A stretch of DNA of 64,000 bases, from assembly GCF_001425865.1 (NCBI RefSeq), contig NZ_LMDS01000004.1:189515-253514 (forward strand), read 5' to 3'. Below are positions 17,591 through 26,671 of the stretch, one piece after another. The stretch's first letter is position 1. Each line of letters starts with the position of its first letter. Origin of the DNA: Rhizobacter sp. Root404. Lineage in GTDB: Bacteria; Pseudomonadota; Gammaproteobacteria; Burkholderiales; Burkholderiaceae_C. Both the position numbers and the translations under genes were made by a program. The notes beneath the pieces are model-generated. The model made no database searches. It was given only the letters and a program-made list of their open reading frames with translations, and had not been told where the DNA came from.

Positions 17591-18106
17591 TCAGTCCCGG
17601 CTGTTCGGGCCGTCGCAGGCCGGGTCGGTGCCGACGTTCGCCTCGACGACGCGGTGGTCGGCATCGGCGATCGAGACCTGGTACCAGACGCAGTCGCCAC
17701 CGTCGAACCGGTAGTTCCAGACCTGGCCGCGCGGGTAGTTGACGCCGAACACCCACGCCGGGCGGCCGAAGCGCATGCGCACCTGCTCGGCCGTCATGCC
17801 GGGCGTGATGGTCGCGAGGTTCAGTTCGGTCAAGACCTGTTGCGAGGTCACCAGCCGGCCGCTGCGGTCGAAGTCCAGCATGTAGGTCTGCTTGCCGAAC
17901 GAGCCCTGCGCGAACTCGAGCCGCGTGCCGCCATCGGGCAGCGCATATTCGCCGGTCGGCGCGAACAGCGCGCCGCGGGCCTGCGCGATCGGCGTGCCGG
18001 GCGGCAGGCCTCCGGGGGCCAGCGTGCCGCAACCGGCCAGCGCGGCGCAGGCCGCCAGCCCGCCGAGCCATGCCGCGCGGCGGCGTGGGAAGGTGTTGGG
18101 GTTCAT
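17591..18106 (-). CDS. BamE/SmpA-like lipoprotein
   Basis: 171-residue predicted lipoprotein. Signal peptide with lipobox LAGC (cysteine 26). The C-terminal half contains LATITPGMTAEQVRMRFGRP, the motif that opens BamE/OmlA-like domains, followed by a two-strand segment with WNYRF. It may bind or assemble outer-membrane components, but it is longer than BamE (about 110) and no other bam gene is near, so it is a paralogue of unknown role. It lies four bases upstream of the ArsC-like gene on the same strand. Confidence 0.72.
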   Translation of the reverse strand: MNPNTFPRRRAAWLGGLAACAALAGCGTLAPGGLPPGTPIAQARGALFAPTGEYALPDGGTRLEFAQGSFGKQTYMLDFDRSGRLVTSQQVLTELNLATITPGMTAEQVRMRFGRPAWVFGVNYPRGQVWNYRFDGGDCVWYQVSIADADHRVVEANVGTDPACDGPNSRD

Positions 18107-18190
18107 CGTCGTCTCCACGTTCTGCGTTCGACGCATTCTGACCCGCCTCGGCCAGCCCGGTTCCCGACGTGGGCTCCATAGAATCGGTGC

Positions 18191-19180
18191 ATGACCTCGA
18201 CCACCTCCCTGCCCTTCGTGCGTCCGATCGAGCACGGCATCCATGTCATCGACACCGGCTTCCATCGGCCGGTGTTCGACGCTGCCTACCTGATCGTCGA
18301 GAACGGCCGCGCCGCCTTCGTCGACACCGGCACCAACGATACGGTGCCGCGCCTGCTGGCGGCGCTGGGTGCGGCCGGTCTCGGGCCCGACGACGTCGAC
18401 TACGTGATCCCGACCCATGTGCACCTCGACCACGCCGGCGGCGTCGGTCTGCTGATGCAGCAGCTGCCGCGCGCGCAGCTGGTCGTGCACCCGATCGGCG
18501 CGCCGCACCTGATCGAGCCGAGCCGGCTGATGGACGGCGCGCGCGCCGTCTACGGCGCCGAGGAGGTGGCGCGCACCTACGGCGACGTGGTCGGCGTGCC
18601 GGCCGCGCGCGTGCTGCGCACCGCCGACGAGATGGTGCTGGACTTCGCGGGCCGCCCGCTGAAGTTCCTCGACACGCCCGGCCACGCGCGCCACCACCAC
18701 TGCATCTGGGACGAGCGCAGCCGCGGCTTCTTCACCGGCGACACCTTCGGCCTGTCCTACCGCGAGTTCGACACGCCCCAGGGCGCGTGGATCATGCCGA
18801 CGACGACCCCGGTGCAGTTCGAGCCCGATGCGCTGCGCCGCTCGATCGAACGCATGCTCGCCTATCGACCGGAGCGCATGTACCTGACCCACTACGGTCC
18901 GGTCACCGACGTGCCGCGGCTGGCAAGGCTCCTGCTCGACCAGCTCGACGCGATGGTGGCGCTGGCGCTCGCGCTGCCCGACGACGCCCGGCGCCACCAG
19001 GCGCTGATGGACGGCCTGGGCGCGATCCACCTCGCCAGCCTGCGCGCCCACGGCAGCGCGCTCGATGCCGAGCGCGTGGGCGAGCTGCTCGCGCTCGACA
19101 ACGAACTCAACGCCCAGGGCATCGCCGTGTGGCTGAACCGCAAGAACCGCGAGAAGAAGACCGAAGGAGCCACCGCATGA
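18191..19180 (+). CDS. MBL-fold metallo-hydrolase
   Basis: 329-residue metallo-beta-lactamase-fold hydrolase. The zinc-binding motif THVHLDHAG is about residues 76-84; a second ligand His is in TPGHARHHH, an Asp in FFTGDTFGL, and a late His in LTHYGP. The substrate is unknown; glyoxalase-II-like or lactonase-like activity is possible. Stop and the ATG of the downstream SDR overlap (ATGA), so the two probably work in one pathway. Confidence 0.82.
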   Translation: MTSTTSLPFVRPIEHGIHVIDTGFHRPVFDAAYLIVENGRAAFVDTGTNDTVPRLLAALGAAGLGPDDVDYVIPTHVHLDHAGGVGLLMQQLPRAQLVVHPIGAPHLIEPSRLMDGARAVYGAEEVARTYGDVVGVPAARVLRTADEMVLDFAGRPLKFLDTPGHARHHHCIWDERSRGFFTGDTFGLSYREFDTPQGAWIMPTTTPVQFEPDALRRSIERMLAYRPERMYLTHYGPVTDVPRLARLLLDQLDAMVALALALPDDARRHQALMDGLGAIHLASLRAHGSALDAERVGELLALDNELNAQGIAVWLNRKNREKKTEGATA

Positions 19181-19968
19181 CCCACGCCGTTCATTTCCAC
19201 CTCGAAGACCGGGTCGCGATCGTCACCGGCGCAGCGCAGGGCATCGGCGCCGCCTGCGCCGAGCGGCTGTCGCACGACGGCGCGGCGGTCGCGCTGTGGG
19301 ACGTCGACGACGCGCGCGGCCAGGCGCTCGCCGACCGCCTCGTCGGCCAGGGCCGGCGCGCGATCTATGTTCACTGCAACGTGGCAGCGAAGGACGAGGT
19401 CGATGCCGCGTTGGCCACGACGCTGCAGGCCTTCGGCCGCGTCGACGCGCTGATCAGCAACGCCGGCATCTTCAAGGCCGCCGACTTCCTCGACATCACC
19501 GAAGCCGACTGGGACGCGGTGCTGGACATCAACCTGAAAGGCTCGTTCCTGGTCGGCCAGGCGGTCGCGCGCGCGATGGTCGCATCGAGGACACCGGGCA
19601 CGATCGTCAACATGAGCTCGGTCAACGGGATCATGGCGATCCCGAGCATCGCCAGCTACAACGCCAGCAAGGGCGGCGTGAACCAGCTCACCCGCGTGAT
19701 GGCGCTGGCGCTGGCCGACCACGGCATCCGCGTCAACGCGGTCGCGCCCGGCACGATCGCGACCGAGCTCGCGCAGAAGGCCGTGCTCGGCAGCGAGGAA
19801 GCGAAGGCCCGCATCATGAGCCGCACGCCGATGAAGCGCCTCGGCGAGCCGAGCGAGATCGCCGACGTGTGCGCGTTCCTGACCAGCAGCGCGTCGAGCT
19901 ACATCACCGGCGAGATCGTCTACATCGACGGCGGTCGGATGACGTTGAACTACACCGTCGCGACGTGA
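19177..19968 (+). CDS. Short-chain dehydrogenase/reductase
   Basis: 263-residue classical SDR. Cofactor motif TGAAQGIG (about 18-25), NAG at about 93, catalytic serine in NMSSVNG, and YNASK as the catalytic Tyr/Lys pair. An aspartate after the second strand (LWDVDD) suggests NAD(H) preference. Substrate unknown; related proteins act on alcohols, sugars or 3-oxoacyl groups. Overlaps the upstream metallo-hydrolase by four bases. Confidence 0.85.
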   Translation: MTHAVHFHLEDRVAIVTGAAQGIGAACAERLSHDGAAVALWDVDDARGQALADRLVGQGRRAIYVHCNVAAKDEVDAALATTLQAFGRVDALISNAGIFKAADFLDITEADWDAVLDINLKGSFLVGQAVARAMVASRTPGTIVNMSSVNGIMAIPSIASYNASKGGVNQLTRVMALALADHGIRVNAVAPGTIATELAQKAVLGSEEAKARIMSRTPMKRLGEPSEIADVCAFLTSSASSYITGEIVYIDGGRMTLNYTVAT

Positions 19969-20189
19969 CACCGACGTCGCACTGCGCCCGATTCCAGCGC
20001 CGCGGGCTCGGCAGCGCGGTGCTGCAGCGACTCTTGAACGAAGCGCCGGCGAGCGTCAGAATCTTTCGGGTCGGCGCGCTGCGCGACAGCGATGCCAACC
20101 GCTTCTACCAGCGCCACGGCTTCATCGAGGTCTCTAACGACGAGTGGGACATTGCCTATGAACGACCCCGCCACCCTGCCCCCGGTTGA
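19965..20189 (+). pseudogene. GNAT acetyltransferase remnant (C-terminal half only)
   Basis: The frame encodes only the C-terminal half of a GNAT fold. It begins at the acetyl-CoA loop (RRGLGSAVL) and continues through ALRDSDANRFYQRHGF, typical of the last two motifs. The N-terminal half is absent: upstream is intact SDR coding sequence. A GTG overlapping the SDR stop could start a 74-residue peptide, but it would lack half the acetyl-CoA site. It overruns the start of the GFA gene by 32 bases. I call it a truncated remnant. Confidence 0.6.
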
Positions 20190-20646
20190 AGGCGGCTGCC
20201 TGTGCGGCGCGGTGCGCTACCTGGCCCGCCCGACCCACCGCGAGGGCTACTACTGCCATTGCCGGATGTGCCAGCTCGCGTTCGGCAACACGCGCGCCAC
20301 GTTCATCAACCTGCGCCGGGACGAAGTGGAATGGACGCGCGGCGCCCCCGCGCATTACGCATCGTCAGCGTTCGCACAGCGGGGTTTCTGCGGGCGTTGC
20401 GGGACGCCGCTGAGCTTCGAATACCTCGATTCGCAGCGCATGGACCTGTCGGTGGGCAGTCTCGACGAGCCGGGCGCGTTCCGGCCGACATCGCATTTCG
20501 CGATCGAGACGCGCGTCGATGCGTGGCATCACGACGACGGCCTGCCTGGGCAGCGGCTGGACGCGTACGAGCCGATCATGGCGCGCTGGAAAGCGACCTA
20601 CGGCGAGGACGTGCAACCCGGCGTCACTGCCGCGCGCGGCGACTAA
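20158..20646 (+). CDS. GFA family (glutathione-dependent formaldehyde-activating-like) protein
   Basis: 162-residue zinc-binding protein of the GFA/CENP-V family. Cysteine pairs are in [17 protein letters not shown] and [10 protein letters not shown], with RVDAWHHDD near the end. The family name comes from Gfa, claimed to condense glutathione with formaldehyde; most members, probably including this one, have no proven reaction. The ATG is inside the GNAT remnant. It converges with the marR gene. Confidence 0.82.
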   Translation: MNDPATLPPVEGGCLCGAVRYLARPTHREGYYCHCRMCQLAFGNTRATFINLRRDEVEWTRGAPAHYASSAFAQRGFCGRCGTPLSFEYLDSQRMDLSVGSLDEPGAFRPTSHFAIETRVDAWHHDDGLPGQRLDAYEPIMARWKATYGEDVQPGVTAARGD

Positions 20647-20650
20647 CGGG

Positions 20651-21112
20651 TCACTCGGGCGGCGGCTCGTTCATCGCCGCCAGGCACTCGTCGATCAGCG
20701 CGTGAAGGCGCGCCACGCGGGCCGCGCCGACCTGCTCGTTGAACGCCAACTGGGCCCGCTTCCATTCGCGCTGCGCCTCGACGCGCTTGTCGCGGCCGGC
20801 GTCGGTCGCGGTGACGAAGCGGCTGCGGCCATCGTCACCCGGGCCGACCTCGACCCAGCCCTGTGCCACCAGCGGCTGCAGGTTGCGCGTCAGGGTGGAG
20901 GCGTCCATTTCCATCGCGGCGGCCAGGTCGCCGGGGCGCACCGGGCCGAGGGTGACCACGTGCGACAGCAGCGAATACTGCGTCGTCTTCAAGCCGGCTG
21001 CGCCGACGATCTGATCGAAGTGCTGACTGACGCGGCGCGACAGCTGCCGCAGCTTGAAGCTGCTGCAGCCGAGCGGACTGGACGAGGCGCTACGAGGTCG
21101 TGTGGACATCAT
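20651..21112 (-). CDS. MarR family transcriptional regulator
   Basis: 153-residue winged-helix repressor. The HTH region [21 protein letters not shown] (about 70-90) is followed by the wing with [14 protein letters not shown]. Two adjacent ATG codons (21112 and 21109) can start it. Divergent from the thioesterase operon, with a perfect 16-base palindrome between them, so it likely represses both itself and that operon. The ligand may be an aromatic acid or CoA thioester, as for many MarR proteins (inference). Confidence 0.88.
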   Translation of the reverse strand: MMSTRPRSASSSPLGCSSFKLRQLSRRVSQHFDQIVGAAGLKTTQYSLLSHVVTLGPVRPGDLAAAMEMDASTLTRNLQPLVAQGWVEVGPGDDGRSRFVTATDAGRDKRVEAQREWKRAQLAFNEQVGAARVARLHALIDECLAAMNEPPPE

Positions 21113-21117
21113 CTGAT

Positions 21118-21133
21118 GATTGTAGCTACAATC
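21118..21133. promoter_or_regulatory. MarR operator with back-to-back -10 elements
   Basis: GATTGTAGCTACAATC is a perfect 16-base palindrome. It contains TACAAT on both strands (21127-21132 plus; 21124-21119 minus). For the plus strand TGGACA (21103-21108) lies 18 bases upstream; for the minus strand TTGCAG (21146-21141) lies 16 bases upstream. A MarR dimer here would block both promoters. The minus-strand start would fall on or next to the marR ATG, suggesting a leaderless transcript. Confidence 0.72.
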
Positions 21134-21167
21134 TTTGCACCTGCAACTGATCCCCGGCATCCGCCCC

Positions 21168-21707
21168 ATGAATCCGACCACCGATACCTCCGCCGTCCTG
21201 GCGCAATGGGAAGCCGACGAGGCGCTGCGTCGCCAGTCGATGTTCAAGAGCGGCGTGTCGCGGCCGGACCAGGTCGCCGGCCTGAGCGGCGCCCAGGTGT
21301 TCGAGAAGCTGCTGTCGGGCGAACTCCCGTACCCGCCGATCAACGACACCAGCGACTTCATCCTGGTCGAGTGCGCGCCGCTGCGGGCCGTGTTCCAGGG
21401 TCGCCCACAGCTGCGCCACTACAACCCGCTCGGCACCGTGCACGGCGGCTGGATCGCGACGCTGCTCGACTCCTGCGTCGGCTGTGCCGTGCATGTCTCG
21501 CTGCCCGCCGGCAAGTCCTACACGACCGCGGAACTCAAGGTCAACTACGTGCGCCCGGTGACCGAGAAGGTCGGCCTGGTGCGCGCGATCGGCGCTGTCA
21601 TCCACCTCGGCAACCGCATGGCCACTGCCGAGGGGCGCCTCGTGGGGCCGGACGGCAAGCTGTACGCTCACGCCTCCACCACCTGCTTCATCTTCGACGC
21701 CCCCTGA
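21168..21707 (+). CDS. PaaI-family hotdog thioesterase
   Basis: 179-residue hotdog-fold acyl-CoA thioesterase. The catalytic-type segment [20 protein letters not shown] contains the HGG signature, and [20 protein letters not shown] is the typical strand pair. It would release free acid from an (often aromatic) acyl-CoA. First gene of a four-gene run controlled from the MarR palindrome. ATG 21168 was chosen over an in-frame TTG at 21135, which lies too close to the predicted transcript start. Confidence 0.85.
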   Translation: MNPTTDTSAVLAQWEADEALRRQSMFKSGVSRPDQVAGLSGAQVFEKLLSGELPYPPINDTSDFILVECAPLRAVFQGRPQLRHYNPLGTVHGGWIATLLDSCVGCAVHVSLPAGKSYTTAELKVNYVRPVTEKVGLVRAIGAVIHLGNRMATAEGRLVGPDGKLYAHASTTCFIFDAP

Positions 21708-21709
21708 CC

Positions 21710-22099
21710 ATGCGATTCCTCCACACGATGCTCCGAGTCGGCGACCTGCAACGCTCGATCGACTTCTACACCCAGATCATGGGCATGACGCTGCTGCGCC
21801 AGTCCGAGAACCCGTCGCAGAACTACTCGCTCGCGTTCGTCGGCTACGGCAAGAACCCCGAGCATGCCGAACTAGAGCTGACCTACAACCACGGCGTGTC
21901 GAGCTACGAGATGGGCACCGCGTACGGCCACATCGCGATCGGCGTGCCCGACGTCGCAGCGGCCTGCGAGAAGATCCGCCACGGCGGCGGCAACGTCACG
22001 CGCGAGGCCGGCCCGGTCAAGGGCGGCACCACCGTCATCGCCTTCATCACCGACCCGGACGGCTACAAGATCGAACTGATCGAACGGCCCAACATCTGA
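21710..22099 (+). CDS. gloA: Lactoylglutathione lyase (glyoxalase I)
   Basis: 129-residue vicinal-oxygen-chelate enzyme converting the methylglyoxal-glutathione hemithioacetal to S-lactoylglutathione. Sequence [20 protein letters not shown] gives the first metal His (H5), ELELTYN the first metal Glu, and [11 protein letters not shown] the second His; the last Glu is in [11 protein letters not shown]. It lies two bases after the thioesterase and overlaps the MFS start by one base. High similarity to known GloA makes the call firm. Confidence 0.93.
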   Translation: MRFLHTMLRVGDLQRSIDFYTQIMGMTLLRQSENPSQNYSLAFVGYGKNPEHAELELTYNHGVSSYEMGTAYGHIAIGVPDVAAACEKIRHGGGNVTREAGPVKGGTTVIAFITDPDGYKIELIERPNI

Positions 22100-23397
22100 T
22101 GCTTGCTCAAACCGTTTCCGGCTCGCTCGACCGCCGCGGCTTCCACTACGCCTGGGTCATCGCTGCCGTCACCTTCCTGGCGATGCTGACCACTTCCGCG
22201 GCCCTCGGGCTGCCGGGGGCGATGCTGCAGCCGCTCAGCAAGGAGTTCGGCTGGACCACCGACCAGCTCTCGTCGGTGTTCGCGGTGCGTTTCGCGTTGT
22301 TCGGCCTGCTCGGGCCGTTCGCGGCGGTGTTCATCGGGCGCTTCGGCCTGCGCACGATCATGGTCGCTGCGGCCTCGTTCATCGCCGTCGCGATGGTGCT
22401 CGCAACCCAGGTGACGCAGCTGTGGCAGCTGTTCCTGCTGTGGGGCCTGGTGCTCGGCTGCGGCACGGGCCTGACGGCGCTCGTGCTCGGCGCGATGGTC
22501 GCGAACCGCTGGTTCACGACCAACCGCGGGCTGGTCGTCGGCCTGTTCGCGGCGAGCACGGCGACCGGGCAGCTGATCTTCCTGCCGATCGCCGCGTGGA
22601 TGATCGAGAACATCGGCTGGCGCTACGCGGTGATCCCGGTGTTCATCGCCTGCGTGGTCGTCGCGGCATTGGCCACGCTGTTCATGCGCGACCATCCCGG
22701 CAGCATCGGCCTGCGCGCGTTCGGCGAGCCCGCCGGCGGGCCGATCGAGGCGCCGCCGCCGCGCGCGACCCGGCTCAACTTCCTGGGTCCGTTCCAGGTG
22801 CTGGCCGAGGCCTCGCGCAACCGGACGTTCTGGATCCTGGCCGGCACCTTCTTCATCTGCGGTCTGTCCACCAATGGCCTGCTGCAGACCCACTTCATCT
22901 CGCTGTGCGGCGACAACGGCATGACCGCCGTGCCGGCCGCCTCGGTGCTGGCGCTGATGGGCGCGTTCGACCTGGTCGGCACCACGCTGTCGGGCTACCT
23001 GTCCGACCGCTACGACAACCGCAAGCTGCTGTTCTGGTACTACGGCCTGCGCGGTCTGTCGCTGTTCTGGCTGCCGTTCTCGACCTTCACGTTCTACGGC
23101 CTGTCGATCTTCGCGATGTTCTACGGTCTCGACTGGATCGCCACCGTGCCGCCGACCGTCAAGCTCGCCGCGCAGGAGTTCGGCAAGGAGAAGGCCGGCA
23201 TGATCTTCGGCTGGGTGTTCGCCGCCCACCAGCTCGGCGCCGCGACCGCCGCCTACGGCGCGGGCCTGACCCGCACGCTGCTGCTGACCTACAACCCGGC
23301 GCTGTTCGCGGCCGGTGCGGCCTGCCTGCTGGCGGCTGCGGCGGTGCTGATGATCCGGCTGCAGGCCCGGCCGGCGCCTACACCGGTCGCCGCCTGA
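22099..23397 (+). CDS. MFS transporter, monocarboxylate/OFA-like
   Basis: 432-residue major facilitator with about 12 hydrophobic segments. The N-terminal half has RFGLRTIM in the loop after TM2 and the C-terminal half has SGYLSDRYDNRKLL as the equivalent signature. The N-terminus (HYAWVIAAVTFLAML) resembles OFA/monocarboxylate porters. Substrate probably an organic acid, possibly the product of the upstream thioesterase (inference from gene order). ATG shares a base with the gloA stop. Confidence 0.82.
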   Translation: MLAQTVSGSLDRRGFHYAWVIAAVTFLAMLTTSAALGLPGAMLQPLSKEFGWTTDQLSSVFAVRFALFGLLGPFAAVFIGRFGLRTIMVAAASFIAVAMVLATQVTQLWQLFLLWGLVLGCGTGLTALVLGAMVANRWFTTNRGLVVGLFAASTATGQLIFLPIAAWMIENIGWRYAVIPVFIACVVVAALATLFMRDHPGSIGLRAFGEPAGGPIEAPPPRATRLNFLGPFQVLAEASRNRTFWILAGTFFICGLSTNGLLQTHFISLCGDNGMTAVPAASVLALMGAFDLVGTTLSGYLSDRYDNRKLLFWYYGLRGLSLFWLPFSTFTFYGLSIFAMFYGLDWIATVPPTVKLAAQEFGKEKAGMIFGWVFAAHQLGAATAAYGAGLTRTLLLTYNPALFAAGAACLLAAAAVLMIRLQARPAPTPVAA

Positions 23398-23415
23398 CAC
23401 AACGGAAAGCCCACC

Positions 23416-24093
23416 ATGACCGACACCGCCCGCTTCGAACTGTTCTCCTACTGGCGCACCTCGGCCACCTACCGGGTGCGGGTCGCGTTCAACCTGAAGG
23501 GCATCCAGCCGCAGGAGCACAACGTCGACCTGGACGCCGGCGAACAGCGCGGCGCGGCGTTCCTGAAGATCAACCCGATGGGCGCGATCCCGGCGCTGGT
23601 CGACCATGCGCCAGGCGCGTCGACCACGCCGCTGACCCAGTCGCTCGCGATCCTCGAGTTCATCGACGAGATCCACCCTGCGCCGCCGCTGCTGCCCGCC
23701 GACCCGCATGGCCGCGCGCGGGTGCGCTCGATTGCCGCGATGCTGGCGGCCGACACCCACCCGCTGGTCACGCCGCGAGTGCGCAAGGTCCTGACGACTT
23801 CCGGCGGCTTCGACGACGCGGCCTGGCGCGCCTGGCAGATCCACTGGTTCACGACCGGCCTGCAGGCGCTGGAACAGCGCCTGGCCGGCGACCCGCAGAC
23901 CGGCACCTTCTGCCACGGCGACACGCCGACGCTGGCCGACATCTGTCTGGCCAGCATCATCGTCGTGATGCGCGTGTTCAAGATCGAGGTCGCCGGCATC
24001 CCGACGGTGCTGCGCATCATGGCTGCGTGCGAGGCACTCGACGCGTTCGCGAAGGCGGACCCGATGCGTCAGGTCGGCGCGCCGCGCGCCTGA
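23416..24093 (+). CDS. maiA: Maleylacetoacetate isomerase / zeta-class glutathione S-transferase
   Basis: 225-residue GST. The N-terminal thioredoxin-like domain carries SYWRTSATYRVRVAFNLKG, close to the zeta-class active-site SSCSWRVRIAL pattern but with Thr-Ser-Ala in place of the Ser-Ser-Cys core. QSLAILEFIDE is the glutathione gamma-glutamyl site and TLADICLAS the C-terminal N-cap box. Zeta GSTs isomerise maleylacetoacetate or maleylpyruvate in aromatic acid breakdown. Because the Cys is missing, the exact reaction is unsure. Confidence 0.78.
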   Translation: MTDTARFELFSYWRTSATYRVRVAFNLKGIQPQEHNVDLDAGEQRGAAFLKINPMGAIPALVDHAPGASTTPLTQSLAILEFIDEIHPAPPLLPADPHGRARVRSIAAMLAADTHPLVTPRVRKVLTTSGGFDDAAWRAWQIHWFTTGLQALEQRLAGDPQTGTFCHGDTPTLADICLASIIVVMRVFKIEVAGIPTVLRIMAACEALDAFAKADPMRQVGAPRA

Positions 24094-24106
24094 CGCGCCC
24101 GCTCGC

Positions 24107-24733
24107 TCAGCGCCGCAGCGCGCTTGCCTCGCGTGCGAGCGTCGTGATGCGGGCCCAGTCCTTCGCCGCGACGGCATCGGCTGGCGTGAGCCACGAGCCG
24201 CCGCAGACCTTGACGTTCGGCAGCGCCAGAAAGTCGGGCGCGGTCGCGAGCGTGATGCCGCCGGTCGGGCAGAACACCACGTCGGTGAACGGCCCAGCCA
24301 GGGCCTTCAGCATCGGGATGCCGCCGGCCTGCATGGCCGGGAAGAACTTCAGGAAGAAGTAACCGTCGGCGTTGGCCTGCATCACCTCGCTGCCGGTCGC
24401 GGTGCCGGGCAGCAGCGGCAGGCCGATCTCGCGGCAGGCGTGGCCGATCGCACTGGTGTAGCCGGGGCTGACGGCGAAGGTGCAGCCGGCGTCTTTCGCG
24501 GCCTGCGCGTCGGCGGCGCTGCGCACCGTGCCGGCACCGAGGATCGCGTCCGGCACCGCCTTCGCGATCGCCTCCATGCACTGCAGCGCGATCGGGGTGC
24601 GCAGCGTCACCTCGAGCACACGCACGCCGCCGTCGACCAGCGCCTGCGCCATCGGCACGGCGTCCTCCAGCTGGTTGATGACGATGACCGGGATCACCGG
24701 GCCGCAGGAGACGAGTTCGAGCGTGTCGTTCAT
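24107..24733 (-). CDS. eda: KDPG aldolase (2-dehydro-3-deoxyphosphogluconate aldolase)
   Basis: 208-residue class I aldolase splitting KDPG to pyruvate and glyceraldehyde 3-phosphate, last step of the Entner-Doudoroff route. The Schiff-base lysine is in YFFLKFFPA, the catalytic Glu in LEVTLRTP, and the phosphate-binding GGIT near the C-terminus. It is 16 bases downstream of edd on the same strand, forming the edd-eda operon. Confidence 0.95.
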   Translation of the reverse strand: MNDTLELVSCGPVIPVIVINQLEDAVPMAQALVDGGVRVLEVTLRTPIALQCMEAIAKAVPDAILGAGTVRSAADAQAAKDAGCTFAVSPGYTSAIGHACREIGLPLLPGTATGSEVMQANADGYFFLKFFPAMQAGGIPMLKALAGPFTDVVFCPTGGITLATAPDFLALPNVKVCGGSWLTPADAVAAKDWARITTLAREASALRR

Positions 24734-24749
24734 GGTGATGATCCAGAGG

Positions 24750-26567
24750 TCAGAGCCAGGTGCACGCGCCCTGCTCGGCGCTCAGCACGTTGCGCCGCAT
24801 GCCGGCGAAGAGTTCACGGCCCAGGCCGTGGCCGTTGATCTCGGCCTGCGCGTCGGGCAGCACGGCCCGTTCGCGCGAGGCCCAGGTCGCGTCGTCGACC
24901 AACGCGGCCAGCGTGCCGGCGACCGCGTCGAGGCGGATCAGGTCGCCGTCGCGCACCTTGCCGAGCGGGCCGCCGTGCATCGCCTCGGGGCTCACATGGA
25001 TGGCCGCAGGCACCTTGCCCGAGGCGCCGCTCATGCGCCCGTCGGTGACCAGCGCCACCTTGAAGCCGCGGCCCTGCAGCACGCCCAGTGGCGGCGTCAG
25101 CTTGTGCAGCTCGGGCATGCCGCAGGCGGCCGGGCCCTGGAAGCGCACGACCGCGACGAAATCACGCTCGAGCGTGCCGGCCTTGAACGCGGCGAGCAGT
25201 TCTTCCTGCGTGTTGAAGACGATGGCCGGGGCCTCGACGACGTGGCGGTCTTCCGGCACGGCCGAGACCTTGATCACCGCGCGACCGAGGTTGCCGGTCA
25301 GCAGCTTCAGGCCGCCCTCGGCGCCGAACGGCGCGTCCGCCGTGCGCACGATGCTGTCGTCGATCGGCGCGGCCGGCAGGTCGGTCCAGGTCAGGCGCTG
25401 GGCCGACGCCTGCTCGGGCACCTTGCCGTACTCGCGCAGACCGCCGGCGACGACGGTGCTCACATCGCCGTGCATCGCGCCGCTGTCGATCAGCTCGCGG
25501 ATCACGAAGCCGGGCCCGCCCGCGGCCTGGAACTGGTTCACATCGGCCACGCCGTTCGGGTAGACGCGCGCCAGCAGCGGCGTTGCGCGCGACAGGTCGG
25601 CGAAGTCGGTCCAGTCGATCACGATGCCGGCGGCGCGGGCGACCGCGACCCAGTGGATCAGGTGGTTGGTCGAGCCGCCGGTGGCGAGCAGCGCGACCAT
25701 CGCGTTGACGATCACGCGCTCGTCAACCAGCCGGCCGATTGGCATGAAGCCCGCGCCCTTGGTGATGCCGAGCAGCGTGCGCACCGACTCGCGCGTGAGC
25801 GCCTCGCGCAGTTCGGCGTGCGGATGCACGAACGCCGCGCCCGGCACATGCAGGCCCATCGCCTCGAGCAGCATCTGGTTGCTGTTGGCGGTGCCGTAGA
25901 AGGTGCAGGTGCCGGCGCCGTGGTACGCGGCCGATTCGGCCTTCAGCAGTTCGTCGCGGCCGACCAGGCCCTGCGCGTACTGCTCGCGGACCTTCGACTT
26001 GGCGGTGTTCGACAAACCAGTGCTCATCGGCCCGGCCGGCACGAACACGCACGGCAGGTGGCCGAAGTGCAAGGCGCCGATCAGCAGCCCGGGCACGATC
26101 TTGTCGCACACGCCGAGCAGCAGCGCGCCGTCGAACACGTCGTGGGTCAGCGCGATCGCGGTGCCCATCGCGATCGTGTCGCGCGAGAACAGGCTCAGCT
26201 CCATGCCGGCCAGGCCCTGGGTCACGCCATCGCACATCGCCGGCACGCCGCCCGCCACCTGCACGGTGGCGCCGAGCTGGTGGGCCTCGTCGCGGATCAG
26301 CGCCGGGAAGCCCTCGTACGGCTGGTGCGCCGACAGCATGTCGTTGTACGAGGTCACGACCGCCAGGTTGGGCGCGCGCTCGGCGACGATGCGCAGCTTG
26401 TCCGCACCGGGCAGCGCCGCAAACGCGTGCGCCACATTGGCGCAGCCCATGCGGTCGGCGCCGCGCGGGCGGGCGATGGCGGCATCGACGCGCGCCAGGT
26501 AGGCGCCTCGGGTGGCGGCGCTCCGCTCGCGGATGCGGGCGGTGACTTCGTTGACGGCTGGCTTCAT
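24750..26567 (-). CDS. edd: 6-phosphogluconate dehydratase
   Basis: 605-residue IlvD/Edd-family Fe-S dehydratase forming KDPG from 6-phosphogluconate; E. coli Edd is 603. Family segments include [14 protein letters not shown], cluster cysteines in [10 protein letters not shown] and GVCDKIVPG, and [17 protein letters not shown] near the end. The ATG at 26567 has GGAG eight bases upstream; an upstream GTG/ATG extension to 26588 is less likely. Promoter and HexR-like operator lie just upstream. Confidence 0.95.
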   Translation of the reverse strand: MKPAVNEVTARIRERSAATRGAYLARVDAAIARPRGADRMGCANVAHAFAALPGADKLRIVAERAPNLAVVTSYNDMLSAHQPYEGFPALIRDEAHQLGATVQVAGGVPAMCDGVTQGLAGMELSLFSRDTIAMGTAIALTHDVFDGALLLGVCDKIVPGLLIGALHFGHLPCVFVPAGPMSTGLSNTAKSKVREQYAQGLVGRDELLKAESAAYHGAGTCTFYGTANSNQMLLEAMGLHVPGAAFVHPHAELREALTRESVRTLLGITKGAGFMPIGRLVDERVIVNAMVALLATGGSTNHLIHWVAVARAAGIVIDWTDFADLSRATPLLARVYPNGVADVNQFQAAGGPGFVIRELIDSGAMHGDVSTVVAGGLREYGKVPEQASAQRLTWTDLPAAPIDDSIVRTADAPFGAEGGLKLLTGNLGRAVIKVSAVPEDRHVVEAPAIVFNTQEELLAAFKAGTLERDFVAVVRFQGPAACGMPELHKLTPPLGVLQGRGFKVALVTDGRMSGASGKVPAAIHVSPEAMHGGPLGKVRDGDLIRLDAVAGTLAALVDDATWASRERAVLPDAQAEINGHGLGRELFAGMRRNVLSAEQGACTWL

Positions 26568-26595
26568 GGCGGGCTCCTTCGTAACCACACCATCG

Positions 26596-26624
26596 ATTTT
26601 CGAGTAACCGAGTTACATCGTCAA
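26596..26624 (-). promoter_or_regulatory. edd-eda promoter with HexR-like operator
   Basis: On the minus strand TTGACG (26624-26619), 17 bases, then GAAAAT (26601-26596) make a sigma-70-type promoter. Between them is TGTAACTCGGTTACT (26617-26603), an inverted repeat of the form TGTAA-N5-TTACW, one mismatch from the TGTAA-N5-TTACA pattern known for HexR, the KDPG-responsive repressor of Entner-Doudoroff genes. No hexR gene is in the window. The predicted transcript starts near 26589. Confidence 0.6.
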
Positions 26625-26671
26625 ATCAATCGGTGCAGCACGCCCAGATCGGCACAGGCAAGGGCCGTGCC

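Noticed and set aside
22063..24177. 704-codon antisense frame opposite the MFS and GST genes
   Set aside because: Low-complexity Arg/Gln/His-rich translation with no signal, while the plus strand carries two clear families.
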